64,000 bases of DNA from Flavobacterium suncheonense GH29-5 = DSM 17707 (GCF_000430025.1 NZ_KE387020.1:352626-416625), one strand, 5' to 3'. Positions 1 through 10,096 are shown, counted from the first letter of the stretch. Translations and numbers: made by a program. The notes: generated from the sequence alone by a model not told the origin.

Positions 1-561
1 CGCTCCGGCGCCTACAATCACATTATTTCCGAGTGTTACTTTCGGCAGGACTACTGCATTGGTTCCCAAAACGCAATACTTCCCGATGGTACAATTGCCG
101 GATATTTTCACTCCCGGCGATAATTCGCTGAAACACCCTATAGTGGTATCGTGTCCTACCGTGCAGTTTAAATTTATCAGAACACCTTCGGAAACTACCA
201 CATCATTCGTAATAACCGTCCCGGTCATAATGTTACAACCCTGACCAATCCGGGTACCGAAATGTCCAATGTGCGCAAACGGACTGATAGTGGATACCAA
301 TTCACCTCCTAAAGCTGTAAATTTATCAAAGAGCTGTTTCCGAAGCACCGGATTGCCAATGCCAATCGTAAACCTGTTGTCTGTTTTTTCAAAATACTCT
401 TTAGCTGCATCAGTCGATTTTAAAACCGGAAATTTTCCGTAAAGCATATCCGGCACATCACGGTTTACGTCGTCATAAAAAACTACAGCATCTGCTTGAT
501 GATCCTGATATAATACTTCCAGAACTTCTTTGGCAAAACCTTTGGCTCCGATTATTATCAT
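1..561 (-). CDS. NeuD/PglD-type sugar O- or N-acetyltransferase, 3' truncated by window edge
   Basis: The frame reads from an ATG at 561 to the left edge without a stop (187 codons; the family is usually a little over 200 residues), so only a short C-terminal piece is missing. The N-terminus (MIIIGAKGFAKEVLEVL) is the small Rossmann-like nucleotide-sugar-binding domain of the NeuD/PglD family. From about residue 95 onward the protein is a left-handed beta-helix of hexapeptide repeats, with the family's catalytic-type histidine in VGHDTTIG. Enzymes of this family acetylate an amino sugar or sialic acid using acetyl-CoA. The ATG overlaps the TGA of the upstream aminotransferase (ATGA), so the two are translationally coupled, and an acetyltransferase after a sugar aminotransferase suggests an N-acetylated amino sugar. 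The exact substrate cannot be told. The gene is too long to be chance and lies in a polysaccharide operon. Confidence 0.85.
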   Translation of the reverse strand, partial: MIIIGAKGFAKEVLEVLYQDHQADAVVFYDDVNRDVPDMLYGKFPVLKSTDAAKEYFEKTDNRFTIGIGNPVLRKQLFDKFTALGGELVSTISPFAHIGHFGTRIGQGCNIMTGTVITNDVVVSEGVLINLNCTVGHDTTIGCFSELSPGVKISGNCTIGKYCVLGTNAVVLPKVTLGNNVIVGAGA

Positions 562-1631
562 AGTGCGGCATTAATGATGGAACATATTCTTTGCAAAGCT
601 GTAGTTTCCAATCCCACGAATAAAGGTAAACACAAAATTCTTGAGGCAATGCTTTCCGAAATCGGCATGGGTTTTCCCTGGGTATATTCAATGGTATTCA
701 AGGACGGATAGAAATAACGTCTTGGTGCGATTTCCGCTTCATTTAATTTTGCCTGCACTTGAAGCAATTGCTGCTCACTTTCAAAAATTACAGGGTAATA
801 ACTGTAATTCCACTGCGTGTTTTCGCGGATTTTTATTTTTTCCAGACGGTTGAAATCGAGATGGGCATCATAATGGTCGCATATTCTTTTCCGGTCGTTT
901 AGTATTGTATTCATATAGGGCAAAACCGACAATCCCATAGCGGCCTGCAGTTCGGAAATTTTACCGTTTACGCCTAGTCCGTGAAAAGCCAAAGGGCCGT
1001 TATGACCAAAATTGTGATGGTAAAACAGTTTGTGGAATAATTCTTCATCCTGCGTAAACATCGCTCCGCCTTCCCCGGTATGGAACAATTTGGTCGCGTG
1101 AAAACTACAGGTGCTCACCTCCCCGTACTCGAAAATGGATCTTCCGCTGTATTCCACCCCAAAAGCATGGGCGGCATCGTAAATCACGTTCAGGTTATGT
1201 TTTTTGGCAATACGTTCAATTTCGGTTACATTACAGGGATTTCCGAAAACGTGCGTAACGAGAATGGCTTTGGTTTTATCCGTTATAGCTTCTTCAATTT
1301 TACTTTCATCGATGGTTAAATACTCCGGATGAATGTCTACAAAAACGGGAGTGCAGTTTTCCCAGACAATCGCTGCAGTAGTCGCCACATAACTGAACGG
1401 TGTCGTAATCACTTCACCGCCATTTGCCAATAGCTTTAAGGCAATCTGCAAGGGTACGGTTCCGTTATTGGTGATGATAATGTTGTCGGTTTTCAGATAA
1501 TTTTTCAGCTTTTCCTCCAACTCCAAAACCAACTCGCCACGGTTGGTGAGCCATTCGTTTTTAAAAGCGCGGTTTACCTGCTGAGTGTATTCCTCAAGAG
1601 GCGGGAGAAAGCATTTGGTAACGTTAATCAT
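558..1631 (-). CDS. DegT/DnrJ/EryC1/StrS family sugar aminotransferase
   Basis: A PLP-dependent aminotransferase of 357 residues that would convert a 4-keto (or 3-keto) nucleotide sugar to the amino sugar in the cytoplasm. Visible hallmarks are YDAAHAFG (Asp152 region, contacting the PLP pyridine nitrogen) and FHATKLFHTGEGG, with Lys181 as the Schiff-base lysine, as well as the N-terminal NEWLTNRG segment typical of the family. It resembles VioA/RfbE-like enzymes that make 4-amino-4,6-dideoxyhexoses, but that is family inference. It overlaps the flippase gene upstream by four bases and the acetyltransferase downstream by four bases, so the three form a tightly coupled group. The matching 4,6-dehydratase is not in the window. 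Confidence 0.9.
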   Translation of the reverse strand: MINVTKCFLPPLEEYTQQVNRAFKNEWLTNRGELVLELEEKLKNYLKTDNIIITNNGTVPLQIALKLLANGGEVITTPFSYVATTAAIVWENCTPVFVDIHPEYLTIDESKIEEAITDKTKAILVTHVFGNPCNVTEIERIAKKHNLNVIYDAAHAFGVEYSGRSIFEYGEVSTCSFHATKLFHTGEGGAMFTQDEELFHKLFYHHNFGHNGPLAFHGLGVNGKISELQAAMGLSVLPYMNTILNDRKRICDHYDAHLDFNRLEKIKIRENTQWNYSYYPVIFESEQQLLQVQAKLNEAEIAPRRYFYPSLNTIEYTQGKPMPISESIASRILCLPLFVGLETTALQRICSIINAAL

Positions 1632-3070
1632 CGTAAAAACCTGTTTTTAAGTAATTGTTCGGTGTAGATATAGGCCGGGTTTGCAAATAATTTATTCAAC
1701 ACAAAGTAAACAATAATTCCGGTTATTCCCGACAGAAATAACTTTAAAATAACGGAAAAATCACATAGCAGATAAAGCATTACAGCTACTGCCGTACCGG
1801 AAAGCAGGGCATACACAAAAGTAGGCAACATGTCTTTTAACTGCTGAAGTGTTTTATAGTGAATCATATCACTGCTGTAGTAGGTATTGACAAGCAAAGA
1901 CAGAAATGATGTCACCACACTGGTCCACAATAAGGCGTAAATCCCGAAAGAAAACGAAATAAGGACGCCAATCAGTATGATTATTTTTTTTAAGATTTCG
2001 AGTTTCAGGAACAAATCGCTTCTGCCATAAACTTTCAGGACATTGATGTTGAAGGCGTGAATCGGGTACAGCATACTTGAAAAACACAACACTTTAAAGA
2101 AAAAGGCCGACGTAAGCCATTCTTTGCCCAACAACAATTCCACCAAAGGCTCTGCTGCTGCAGCCAAACCTATCATCAGCGGAGCGGTAACAAAAAAAGT
2201 AAACTGCAAAATTTGTTTATAGGTTCGGGAAATGCGTTCTTTTTCTTCCTGAATGTTCGACAACAAAGGATAGGTTACTTTGGAGATAATCGTCGTTAAA
2301 ATCGTAACCGGATAATTGTTAAACACTTTCGCCCGATCGTAAAACCCCAATTGTCGTACCGAAAAATATTTTCCGATCAAAACACTGTAAATATTGTCAA
2401 AAACCGCGTTCAGAATACCCGAAAGCATCAGTTTGTTGCCAAAATCAAAGTGTTTTTTGAGTTTTTCTGCAGAGAAATACCAACTTGGTTTCCAATCGGA
2501 AAAAAACCAAAGCAAAGCTGAATTTACCGATTGGGTTGTCAGGTACATCCCGACAATACTCCAAACACCAAAATCGCTATAAGCCATTGCAATACCGGTT
2601 ACCACACCAATCAGATTGGCCGGCAGGTTGTACCGCATGAGTTTTTTAAACTGCATATTTCTGGTATGAATTGCCAACTGCACCGCCGATAAAGCCGAAA
2701 TAACAAAACTCAGTCCGTAAACCCTGACCACATCCGTAAGAACCTCCTGATTATAAAAACCTGCAATGAACGGTGCTGTAGAAAACAGAATCAGGTAAAT
2801 AACAAGACTGATTCCTACATTGGTTATAAACACCGTGGAATAATCTTTATCGTCTGCCTCCAACGAACGGATTAACGACGAAGCCAGACCGCTGTCTGCA
2901 AGCGTTGTGCCTACCGCTATGAAAATGGTAATCATCCCGATAATCCCGAAATCGTCAGGGCCAAGAGTTCTGGCTAATAGTATTGATGCCAAAAGGGTAA
3001 TCCCTTTCGTGAAAACCGTATCCAAAAAGGTCCAGATTAGGGCCGAAAATGTTTGTTTTTTCAGTGACAC
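1628..3070 (-). CDS. Wzx/MOP-family polysaccharide flippase
   Basis: An integral membrane protein of 480 residues with roughly twelve to fourteen hydrophobic segments spread along its length, starting with the N-terminal amphipathic-plus-TM pattern (SALIWTFLDTVFTKGITLLA) and LLARTLGPDDFGIIG typical of the WzxC branch of the MOP exporter superfamily. Such proteins flip undecaprenyl-linked oligosaccharide repeat units across the inner membrane. It has normal length and no visible lesion. The start ATG is 19 bases after the stop of the upstream UDP-sugar dehydrogenase, and its end overlaps the aminotransferase start (ATGA). Its place among nucleotide-sugar genes and with wza/wzc-like genes upstream supports a Wzx/Wzy-type surface polysaccharide. 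Confidence 0.92.
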   Translation of the reverse strand: MSLKKQTFSALIWTFLDTVFTKGITLLASILLARTLGPDDFGIIGMITIFIAVGTTLADSGLASSLIRSLEADDKDYSTVFITNVGISLVIYLILFSTAPFIAGFYNQEVLTDVVRVYGLSFVISALSAVQLAIHTRNMQFKKLMRYNLPANLIGVVTGIAMAYSDFGVWSIVGMYLTTQSVNSALLWFFSDWKPSWYFSAEKLKKHFDFGNKLMLSGILNAVFDNIYSVLIGKYFSVRQLGFYDRAKVFNNYPVTILTTIISKVTYPLLSNIQEEKERISRTYKQILQFTFFVTAPLMIGLAAAAEPLVELLLGKEWLTSAFFFKVLCFSSMLYPIHAFNINVLKVYGRSDLFLKLEILKKIIILIGVLISFSFGIYALLWTSVVTSFLSLLVNTYYSSDMIHYKTLQQLKDMLPTFVYALLSGTAVAVMLYLLCDFSVILKLFLSGITGIIVYFVLNKLFANPAYIYTEQLLKNRFLR

Positions 3071-3089
3071 GGTTTGAAAATTGAATCAA

Positions 3090-4367
3090 TTAGAGTTTTC
3101 CGTCTGCTTGGCTGCCCAGAATTCCTTTTACATCATACAACAAACTGTTTTCTTTCTGCAATGCAGACAAATCCAACCCAAGGAATTCTTTGTGAGACAC
3201 TCCTAAAACAACAGCGTCAAATTTATCATTAGGTAAGGTTTGCGTGGTCGTCAGGCCGTATTCGTGGTTTACTTCAGCAGGATTGGCCCACGGATCGTAA
3301 ATGGTTACATGGGTTTCGTAATCTTTTAACGCGTTAACCACATCCACCACTTTGGTGTTGCGAACATCCGGGCAATTTTCTTTGAAGGTAATGCCCAGCA
3401 TCAGAATTTTGGAACCGTTCACTTTGATACTTTTCTTAATCATCATTTTCACGACTTGAGACGCCACATAATCGCCCATGCTGTCATTCAAACGACGGCC
3501 TGCCAGAATAATTTCCGGATGGTAGCCGTGTTCCTGTGCTTTCTGCGCCAAATAGTAAGGGTCAACACCAATACAGTGCCCGCCTACCAAGCCCGGTTTA
3601 AACGGCAAAAAGTTCCATTTGGTACCCGCTGCCGCTAAAACAGCGTGTGTATCAATATCTAAAATATTAAAGATTTTCGCTAGTTCGTTCACAAAAGCAA
3701 TGTTGATATCGCGCTGTGAATTTTCAATGACTTTGGCGGCTTCGGCCACTTTAATGGTAGGTGCCAAATGCGTTCCGGCAGTGATGACACTTTTGTATAA
3801 AGCATCTACTTTTTGCCCGATTTCAGGCGTGGAACCGGAGGTAACTTTTAAGATTTTCTCAACAGTGTGTTCTTTGTCTCCCGGATTAATTCTCTCAGGG
3901 GAATAGCCGGCAAAGAAATCCGCGTTAAACTTCAGACCGGAGATTTTTTCCAGAACCGGAATACATTCTTCTTCTGTAACGCCGGGATATACAGTCGATT
4001 CGTAAATAACAATATCGCCTTTTTTCAAAACCTTACCGACCGTTTCACTGGCCTTGTAAAGCGGTGTTAAATCGGGACGGTTGTTTTTATCTACCGGTGT
4101 GGGTACGGTAACTATAAAATAGTTGCAGTTGGCAATATCGGAAAGCACATTGGAACAATAAAGCCCGTTTGCATCTGATGGCTGATTTACTAAAACAGCC
4201 TGCAACACCTCATCTTCCACTTCCAAAGTAGAATCGGTTCCGCTGTTTAATTCTGAAATTCTGCTCTGATTGATATCAAAACCTATAACAGGATATTTTG
4301 TGGCAAACAAACGTGCCAATGGCAATCCCACATAGCCTAATCCGATAACTGCAATTTTAATGCTCAT
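3090..4367 (-). CDS. UDP-N-acetyl-D-hexosamine 6-dehydrogenase, TviB/WbpO type
   Basis: A nucleotide-sugar dehydrogenase (425 residues) with an N-terminal NAD-binding [10 protein letters not shown] motif (residues 9-18), the central helix and hinge, and the catalytic cysteine in [13 protein letters not shown] (Cys265). The HCIGVDPYY form is typical of the TviB/WbpO/CapL branch, which oxidises UDP-GalNAc or UDP-GlcNAc to the uronic acid, rather than of UDP-glucose dehydrogenases. With the TviC/WbpP-type epimerase two genes upstream it could produce UDP-GalNAcA. It sits 15 bases after the UDP-glucose dehydrogenase and is clearly in the same operon. Start is the ATG at 4367. UDP-ManNAc dehydrogenase (WecC-like) is the main alternative. 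Confidence 0.9.
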   Translation of the reverse strand: MSIKIAVIGLGYVGLPLARLFATKYPVIGFDINQSRISELNSGTDSTLEVEDEVLQAVLVNQPSDANGLYCSNVLSDIANCNYFIVTVPTPVDKNNRPDLTPLYKASETVGKVLKKGDIVIYESTVYPGVTEEECIPVLEKISGLKFNADFFAGYSPERINPGDKEHTVEKILKVTSGSTPEIGQKVDALYKSVITAGTHLAPTIKVAEAAKVIENSQRDINIAFVNELAKIFNILDIDTHAVLAAAGTKWNFLPFKPGLVGGHCIGVDPYYLAQKAQEHGYHPEIILAGRRLNDSMGDYVASQVVKMMIKKSIKVNGSKILMLGITFKENCPDVRNTKVVDVVNALKDYETHVTIYDPWANPAEVNHEYGLTTTQTLPNDKFDAVVLGVSHKEFLGLDLSALQKENSLLYDVKGILGSQADGKL

Positions 4368-4382
4368 ATTCTTTCTGTCCGT

Positions 4383-5774
4383 TTAAGAGCCAATCGACTG
4401 GTAAACGAATCCTATTTTTTCAAGTTGATTTTTATCCAATAAATTTCTGCCGTCGAAGACGAAAGCCGGTTTTAACATACTGTCGTAAATTTTTTGCCAG
4501 TCGTATGTTTTAAATTCATCCCATTCCGTCAGTACGGCAATAGCGTGAGAATCTTTACAGGCTTCATACGGATTCGTATGTACCGCAACGCCGCTTTTAT
4601 TCTCCTGCTCCGAACGGGTTTCCAGATAATTCAAATCGGCGTACACCTGTTCTTCCTCCACTTTCGGATCGTAAACGGCAATATGTGCCTGCTCGCTTAA
4701 CAGATCGTCTGCCACATAAATCGCGGCTGATTCCCGGGTGTCGTTGGTATCTTTTTTAAACGCCCAGCCCAAAAAAGTAATCTTTTTTCCCGACACCGTA
4801 TTGTATAAGGTACTGATGATATTTTTGGCAAAACGGCGCTTCTGATGGTCGTTCATAATGATTACCTGCTCCCAGTAATCGGCTACTTCGTTCAATCCGT
4901 AAGACTTGGCGATGTACACTAAATTCAGAATGTCTTTCTGAAAACAGGAGCCTCCGAATCCAACGGATGATTTCAGGAATTTAGGTCCGATTCGACTGTC
5001 CATTCCGATAGCTTTGGCTACTTCGTTTACATCGGCACCGGTCTTTTCACACAATTCCGACATGGCATTGATGGAAGAAACGCGTTGGGCCAAAAAGGCA
5101 TTAGCCGTTAATTTTGACAATTCGGACGACCATACGTTGGTGGTAAGGATGCGGTCTTTCGACACCCAGTTTGCATAGATGTCCGCCAAAGCCTGAATCG
5201 CTTTTTGTCCTTCCGGCGTTGTGTCGCCTCCGATCAATACCCGATCCGGATTGTGTAAATCGGCAACCGCCGTCCCTTCTGCCAAAAATTCCGGATTGGA
5301 TAGAATCTGAAAATTCACGCCGTTTCCGGTATGATCTAAAATATCTTTAATGGCACTGGCCGTACGAACCGGTAAAGTTGATTTTTCCACCACAATTTTA
5401 TCAGTCTTGGCTACACGGGCAATCTGACGGGCACACAATTCGATATACTTCAAATCAGCTGCCATCCCTTTTCCGACTCCGTAAGTTTTGGTTGGGGTAT
5501 TTACGGAAATAAAAATCATATCGGCTTCATCGATAGCCTTATCTACTTCCGTGGAAAAGAAAAGGTTTCTGCCTCGGGCCGCTCCCACAACGGCTGCCAA
5601 TCCGGGTTCGTAAACCGGAATATTGTCCAGATTTTCATCGTTCCAGGCCGCGATTCGTTTCTCGTTCAAATCGACTACGGTTACTTTAATGTGCGGACAT
5701 TTCTCCGCAATCACTGCCATAGTCGGTCCTCCTACATAGCCCGCTCCGATACAACAAATAGTTTTTACTTCCAT
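4383..5774 (-). CDS. UDP-glucose 6-dehydrogenase, eukaryote-like class
   Basis: A 463-residue UDP-glucose dehydrogenase that makes UDP-glucuronate with two NAD+. The N-terminal NAD site is [13 protein letters not shown] (residues 8-20), followed by YEPGL and the catalytic [12 protein letters not shown] segment with Cys277. The GGPTMA motif and the length are of the class shared with animal UGDH rather than the short E. coli Ugd class. The ATG lies two bases from the stop of the epimerase upstream, which implies a shared transcript and probably coupled translation. Having this and a second dehydrogenase next door suggests that the polysaccharide contains two different uronic acids. No abnormal feature is seen. 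Confidence 0.93.
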   Translation of the reverse strand: MEVKTICCIGAGYVGGPTMAVIAEKCPHIKVTVVDLNEKRIAAWNDENLDNIPVYEPGLAAVVGAARGRNLFFSTEVDKAIDEADMIFISVNTPTKTYGVGKGMAADLKYIELCARQIARVAKTDKIVVEKSTLPVRTASAIKDILDHTGNGVNFQILSNPEFLAEGTAVADLHNPDRVLIGGDTTPEGQKAIQALADIYANWVSKDRILTTNVWSSELSKLTANAFLAQRVSSINAMSELCEKTGADVNEVAKAIGMDSRIGPKFLKSSVGFGGSCFQKDILNLVYIAKSYGLNEVADYWEQVIIMNDHQKRRFAKNIISTLYNTVSGKKITFLGWAFKKDTNDTRESAAIYVADDLLSEQAHIAVYDPKVEEEQVYADLNYLETRSEQENKSGVAVHTNPYEACKDSHAIAVLTEWDEFKTYDWQKIYDSMLKPAFVFDGRNLLDKNQLEKIGFVYQSIGS

Positions 5775-5775
5775 G

Positions 5776-6756
5776 TTATTTTAAATTTTCCCAATACCAT
5801 TTCACGGCTTCTTTTAACCCCTGTGAAATGGAAAACTGCGGATTGTAATGTAATAATTCTTTCGCTTTATCCACGCTGGCCAGAGAATGCGGAATATCTC
5901 CCATCCGGTTTGGCCCGTGAATGATATTAATATTTTTAATTTCAGAATCGAACTCTGAAAGGTATTCTTTTAGATACTGAACTAATTCATTCAAAGTAGT
6001 CCGGTCGCCAAAAGCCGTATTGTAAACGGTGTTGACTGCTTTGGGATTCTGAGTCATCAAAGCCAATTCATTCATCTGAATGACGTTGTCAATATAGGTA
6101 AAGTCTCTTGAATAGTTTCCGTCTCCGTTAATTACCGGACTTTCATGCTGCATCAGTTGCATCACAAACTTCGGAATTACGGCAGCGTAGGCTCCATTAG
6201 GGTTTTGTTTTCTGCCAAATACATTAAAATAGCGCAGCCCGATGGTTTCGATTCCATAGGTTTTACTGAAAACATCGGCATACAGCTCGTTTACATATTT
6301 TGTTACGGCATAAGGAGAAAGTGGTTTCCCTATGATGTGTTCCACTTTTGGCAGACTTTCCGAATCGCCGTAGGTAGACGAACTCGCCGCATATACAAAT
6401 CTTTTGATTCCTGCCGCTTTACTGGCATGAAGCATGTTCAGAAAACCCGACACATTTACCTCGTTAGACGTAATCGGGTCATTGATGGAACGGGGCACCG
6501 AACCCAACGCCGCCTGATGCAGCACATACTCGGCTCCGTCTAGCGCTTTCAGACAAGTGTTATAGTCTCTGATGTCTCCTTCAATAAGGCTAAAATCGGG
6601 ATTTCCAAAAAGATGCTCAATATTATGCCGGAAACCCGTTGAAAAATTATCCAGACAGATTACGCGATGTCCTTTTTGAAGAAAATACTCGCACAAATTC
6701 GAACCGATAAACCCGGCCCCGCCCGTAATAAGAATTGTAAAATTGTTCTGAGACAT
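5776..6756 (-). CDS. UDP-N-acetylglucosamine 4-epimerase, WbpP/TviC type (SDR family)
   Basis: An extended short-chain dehydrogenase (326 residues). GGAGFIG at residues 12-18 binds NAD, the catalytic triad is SSST plus Tyr149 and Lys153 (SPYAVTK), and the [11 protein letters not shown] stretch after the fifth strand is typical of WbpP/TviC enzymes that interconvert UDP-GlcNAc and UDP-GalNAc. Together with the TviB-like dehydrogenase it would supply UDP-GalNAc or UDP-GalNAcA. A box TATCTTTG on the minus strand lies about 18 bases upstream of the ATG (6774-6781), so the sugar genes may have their own promoter in addition to readthrough from the kinase gene 74 bases upstream. Confidence 0.92.
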   Translation of the reverse strand: MSQNNFTILITGGAGFIGSNLCEYFLQKGHRVICLDNFSTGFRHNIEHLFGNPDFSLIEGDIRDYNTCLKALDGAEYVLHQAALGSVPRSINDPITSNEVNVSGFLNMLHASKAAGIKRFVYAASSSTYGDSESLPKVEHIIGKPLSPYAVTKYVNELYADVFSKTYGIETIGLRYFNVFGRKQNPNGAYAAVIPKFVMQLMQHESPVINGDGNYSRDFTYIDNVIQMNELALMTQNPKAVNTVYNTAFGDRTTLNELVQYLKEYLSEFDSEIKNINIIHGPNRMGDIPHSLASVDKAKELLHYNPQFSISQGLKEAVKWYWENLK

Positions 6757-6773
6757 CTTTATTAATTTGGGTG

Positions 6774-6781
6774 CAAAGATA
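6774..6781 (-). promoter_or_regulatory. Bacteroidetes -7 box upstream of the epimerase
   Basis: The minus strand reads TATCTTTG, an exact match to TAnnTTTG. It lies in the 74-base gap after the tyrosine kinase, which would give a leader of about ten bases. I see no TTTG at the usual -33 distance, so the strength of this promoter is uncertain. Confidence 0.5.
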
Positions 6782-6830
6782 ATTTAATTTTCAAAAACAG
6801 CAGGCCATTATAACACAGAAACAAAAGCCA

Positions 6831-9293
6831 TTATTTCCCCTTACCGAATTTTGATTTTAATTTATCCAGACGTGTTTTAGGTTTTTCTTCTTCAAGATAA
6901 CCGTTTCCGTAGGCACCATAACCGTAGCCATAACCATAACCATAACCGTAACCATAACCGTATTTGGCTCTGTTCTCAAAACCGTTCAATACAATACTGA
7001 TATTATGAAGCTCGCCTCGTTTGTGTTTTTCATTCACTATGGAGAGCATACCTTTTTTGGTAAAGTTCTGTCGGGTCACATATAAAATTGCATCACAATA
7101 TTCCGCCAGTTCAAGGGCATCAGCCACTAAACCTACCGGTGGCGTATCCAGAACGATAAAATCATACTGTGCTTTCAGTTCTTCAATCATTTCCTTCATA
7201 CTTTCCCCTAAAATAAGTTCCGAAGGATTTGGCGGTATAGGCCCGGAAGTGATTACATCCAGATAAGGAATATGTGTTGCCTGAATTACTTCATTAAGTG
7301 TCTTCTGACCAATAAGATAATTTACCGCTCCGATATTGTTTTCAATGTTGAAATCGCCAAAAATTCTCGGTTTGCGCAAATCGAGTCCTACAATAATGGT
7401 TTTCTTTTCACTCAAAGCAAAAACGGTTGCCATATTGATGGAACAGAAGGTTTTACCTTCACCACCCACGGAAGAGGTAAGCATCAGGATTTTTGTACCG
7501 TCCACTTTCTGCTTTTTATACATATACTGAAGCGAAGAACGGATAGCCCTGAAAGATTCTGCCAATGGCGACTTTTGTTTCTCAAACACCGACAGGTTGT
7601 TATCCGTATTTTTCTTTCCGACAACCCCGATAATCGGAATTTTGGTTAATTTTTCAATATCATCGGAATTGTGAATGGTATTATCCAGCAAGGTAATGGT
7701 AAAGACAACCAACAACGGAATAAAAATCCCGAAAAGGATGGCCAAAATATAGTTTACGCTGGTTTTAGGACCTAACAATCCTCCGCCAACGTCCTTGGCT
7801 GTATCAATAAAAGCGATATCCGAAACGTTAGCGGCTTTCACGATATCTGCTTCGCTTCGCTTCTGCATGAACGTATTAAAAATATTGTCTTTTAAATCGT
7901 ACTTGCGGGTAATCTTCAGCAATTCCTGCTTGTCCTGCGGCATTTGTTTTATTTCGGATTCCGCAGCACCTATTTTCTGATTGATTAAAGCCAAATCATA
8001 CTGCAAAGCCTGTTTGGCCGAATTAATATTTTCCAGCAGTACTTTTTTATAAGCCTCCATTTCCTTGTCAAACTCGTCGAACATCTTTTTGTTCTTTACG
8101 GCATACGCCATTTCGGAACGTTCGGCAGACAGCTGAATTAATTTGGACACGTTTCCGATTACGTTCGGATCGTCAATTCCGGCAACGGTTGGCGCCGGCA
8201 GCTTTGAAAAATCGGTACTGTTTACCAGGTAATTGCGCAGGGAATTGTAATAGGCTATTTTCCGGGTGACCGCATCCTTTTCCAAATCCAGTCCTGAAAG
8301 TTTTTCCGACAATTTCATCCCTCCGGCTTCAAGCTCCAGGATATTTTTGTCTTTGCGAAAATCTTTCAGTTCATCTTCAGTTTTCTTGAGATCGCCTTCC
8401 ATCGCAATTAAAGTACTGTCAATGAACGATATGGTGTTGTTCGCAAATTGATTCTTACTGTCTAACTGACGTTTTCTGAGCACCTCAACAGTGGCGTTAA
8501 GATAGTCGACCAAACGGGCTTTGTTGGTGCCCTGTAACCCGATTCGGATAATTGAAGGTGCTTTGGTATCCGTATCCACGTTAATGGATTTATAATGGGA
8601 TACTGTGGCATCAAAACTTCGGAACTGAATGTAAAAATCTTCTTCAAAGTTTTTACCTCCTTTCGGGTTTAACAGTATGGTTCCGTTAAAATAAGGCAAA
8701 TTAATCTGGTCGCCAATGCGATAGCGTTTTTTTACTGCATTAGAAGGCAGGCTTACCGGTTCCACTTCATTGGTTTTATAAATAAAGTTTTTGGCCGATG
8801 TTTCTTCTGTATCCACGGAAAGTTCAAATTCCGTCGTACTCAGAAAGTGTATTTTTATCGGAATATTGGCCAGTTGCCCTTTGGATTCGTCTATGCTCAC
8901 ATAAAAGGGAACTTCACCGTATGCATCCTGATAATTGTATTTCCCCAATCGCAAATACTCGATATAATAATTAAGCCGTTTTACCACATATTCGTTATGG
9001 GTTCTCGACTTCAGCATATTCATAATGGTCTGTACTTTATCGGAAGTACCGCCCCAATTGAAAACCAGACTGGTATTGGAGGTAAAGAACGGATTATTTT
9101 CATCTTTCACCACTATGGAAGCTTCCATCCCGTAAATTTTTTCCTTACGGATATTCACCTGATAGGCGATGAAAAAAGTAATAATCAAACTAACGACAAA
9201 CCATTTCCAATAACTTGCAATTTTTATCAGAAAACCTTTAAAATCAAAACTGTTTTGATTTTCAAAAAATGAAAAGTCTTTGGTATCAAGCAT
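6831..9293 (-). CDS. Wzc-like polysaccharide copolymerase / bacterial tyrosine autokinase
   Basis: An 820-residue fusion of a chain-length-determinant (Wzz) part and a BY-kinase. A first TM segment is near residues 30-50, a long periplasmic coiled-coil region follows, and a second TM (ILAILFGIFIPLLVVF) precedes the kinase. The kinase has Walker A SSVGGEGKT (about residue 600), the A' motif VGLDLRKPRIF and Walker B FIVLDTPP. The C-terminal tail begins about residue 778 with eight Tyr-Gly pairs, then a few more tyrosines, and ends in a basic stretch; this is the autophosphorylated tyrosine cluster. It works with the outer-membrane Wza-like protein upstream to control polymerisation and export. 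The Tyr-Gly tail is encoded by hexanucleotide-like repeats that could vary in number. Confidence 0.94.
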   Translation of the reverse strand: MLDTKDFSFFENQNSFDFKGFLIKIASYWKWFVVSLIITFFIAYQVNIRKEKIYGMEASIVVKDENNPFFTSNTSLVFNWGGTSDKVQTIMNMLKSRTHNEYVVKRLNYYIEYLRLGKYNYQDAYGEVPFYVSIDESKGQLANIPIKIHFLSTTEFELSVDTEETSAKNFIYKTNEVEPVSLPSNAVKKRYRIGDQINLPYFNGTILLNPKGGKNFEEDFYIQFRSFDATVSHYKSINVDTDTKAPSIIRIGLQGTNKARLVDYLNATVEVLRKRQLDSKNQFANNTISFIDSTLIAMEGDLKKTEDELKDFRKDKNILELEAGGMKLSEKLSGLDLEKDAVTRKIAYYNSLRNYLVNSTDFSKLPAPTVAGIDDPNVIGNVSKLIQLSAERSEMAYAVKNKKMFDEFDKEMEAYKKVLLENINSAKQALQYDLALINQKIGAAESEIKQMPQDKQELLKITRKYDLKDNIFNTFMQKRSEADIVKAANVSDIAFIDTAKDVGGGLLGPKTSVNYILAILFGIFIPLLVVFTITLLDNTIHNSDDIEKLTKIPIIGVVGKKNTDNNLSVFEKQKSPLAESFRAIRSSLQYMYKKQKVDGTKILMLTSSVGGEGKTFCSINMATVFALSEKKTIIVGLDLRKPRIFGDFNIENNIGAVNYLIGQKTLNEVIQATHIPYLDVITSGPIPPNPSELILGESMKEMIEELKAQYDFIVLDTPPVGLVADALELAEYCDAILYVTRQNFTKKGMLSIVNEKHKRGELHNISIVLNGFENRAKYGYGYGYGYGYGYGYGAYGNGYLEEEKPKTRLDKLKSKFGKGK
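6915..6962 (-). repeat. Hexanucleotide repeat encoding the (Tyr-Gly)n tail
   Basis: On the plus strand, tandem CCATAA / CCGTAA / CCGTAG units run through 6915-6962. Read on the coding strand they are alternating Tyr and Gly codons, giving eight consecutive YG pairs. Six-base units keep the reading frame, so slippage would change only the number of tyrosines in the phosphorylation tail. Confidence 0.85.
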
Positions 9294-9301
9294 CTCTTAT
9301 T

Positions 9302-10096
9302 CTATAGGTTTCTAAGTAGTAAAAAAGTAGTGGTAACCAATGATAATGCGGTTATGATCGTGGCCACCGACTGCGTTCCTGTTGTTCCTGTTCCCCAGGA
9401 CTTCTGCTTTAACGGTTTTACATAAATGTAATCGTTCGGCTGCAGGTAATAATACGGAGACTGCATGGCTTTAACATCGGTTAAATCCAGCGTATGAATT
9501 TCGGAACCGTGCGGATACTGACGGATAATCATTACTTCCTTACGGTTACCGGTCATGGTAATATCCCCTGAATTGGCAACGGCATCCATAACGGTGGCTC
9601 TGTCCTGATACAGCATTTTAGTTCCGGGAGAATTCACTTCCCCGTTAACCGTATAACGCAATCCCGATAATTTTACCGTCACGAAAATATTCGCTTCTTT
9701 TCTGAAGTATTCCTCCAAAAGTCTTTTTTCAATTTTGGCCCGGATTTCTTCGGTGGTAAAACCTAAAACGTTTACTTCTTCCAAAACCGGAATCCGGATA
9801 TTTCCATGATCATCAACCGTAAAACCATTAAAATAGATTCCCTGCTCAGACTGCATCTGGGTCCCCTGCACTTCAGATGGGTTAAACATATCCACCAGCT
9901 TCTGATCCAAAGCCTTCACTTTAACCGACAGGATGTCGTTTACCTGTACCCGGTAAGGCTTCGAGGCTACAGACTGAATTGTTACTAAAGTAGAATCGTT
10001 ATTCTTATTTTGAAGGTAAATCAACTCTTTATTCGGAATACAGGAAACGCTAGTAATCCCCACAATCAGCATTAAAAGAAAAATAACTTTTCTCAT
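9302..10096 (-). CDS. Wza-like polysaccharide export outer-membrane lipoprotein
   Basis: Encodes 264 residues from the ATG at 10096. The N-terminus MRKVIFLLMLIVGITSVSC is a lipoprotein signal with lipobox SVSC (Cys19). A Poly_export domain follows (PYRVQVNDILSVKV at about residue 45-60), then an SLBB-like beta-grasp segment (YTVNGEVNSPG) and a C-terminal hydrophobic segment (ATIITALSLVTTTFLLLRNL), consistent with the Wza C-terminal helix crossing the outer membrane. A TTG at 10132 would extend the frame by 12 residues, but it lies upstream of the promoter box at 10116-10123 and would spoil the signal peptide, so I prefer the ATG. The autokinase starts eight bases after its stop, so the pair is one operon. 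Confidence 0.9.
   Translation of the reverse strand: MRKVIFLLMLIVGITSVSCIPNKELIYLQNKNNDSTLVTIQSVASKPYRVQVNDILSVKVKALDQKLVDMFNPSEVQGTQMQSEQGIYFNGFTVDDHGNIRIPVLEEVNVLGFTTEEIRAKIEKRLLEEYFRKEANIFVTVKLSGLRYTVNGEVNSPGTKMLYQDRATVMDAVANSGDITMTGNRKEVMIIRQYPHGSEIHTLDLTDVKAMQSPYYYLQPNDYIYVKPLKQKSWGTGTTGTQSVATIITALSLVTTTFLLLRNL

Noticed and set aside
6145..6543. Plus-strand open frame of 132 codons inside the epimerase gene
   Set aside because: Antisense to a clearly conserved gene; no family features or promoter.
7272..7649. Plus-strand open frame inside the tyrosine kinase gene
   Set aside because: Antisense shadow of the kinase domain.
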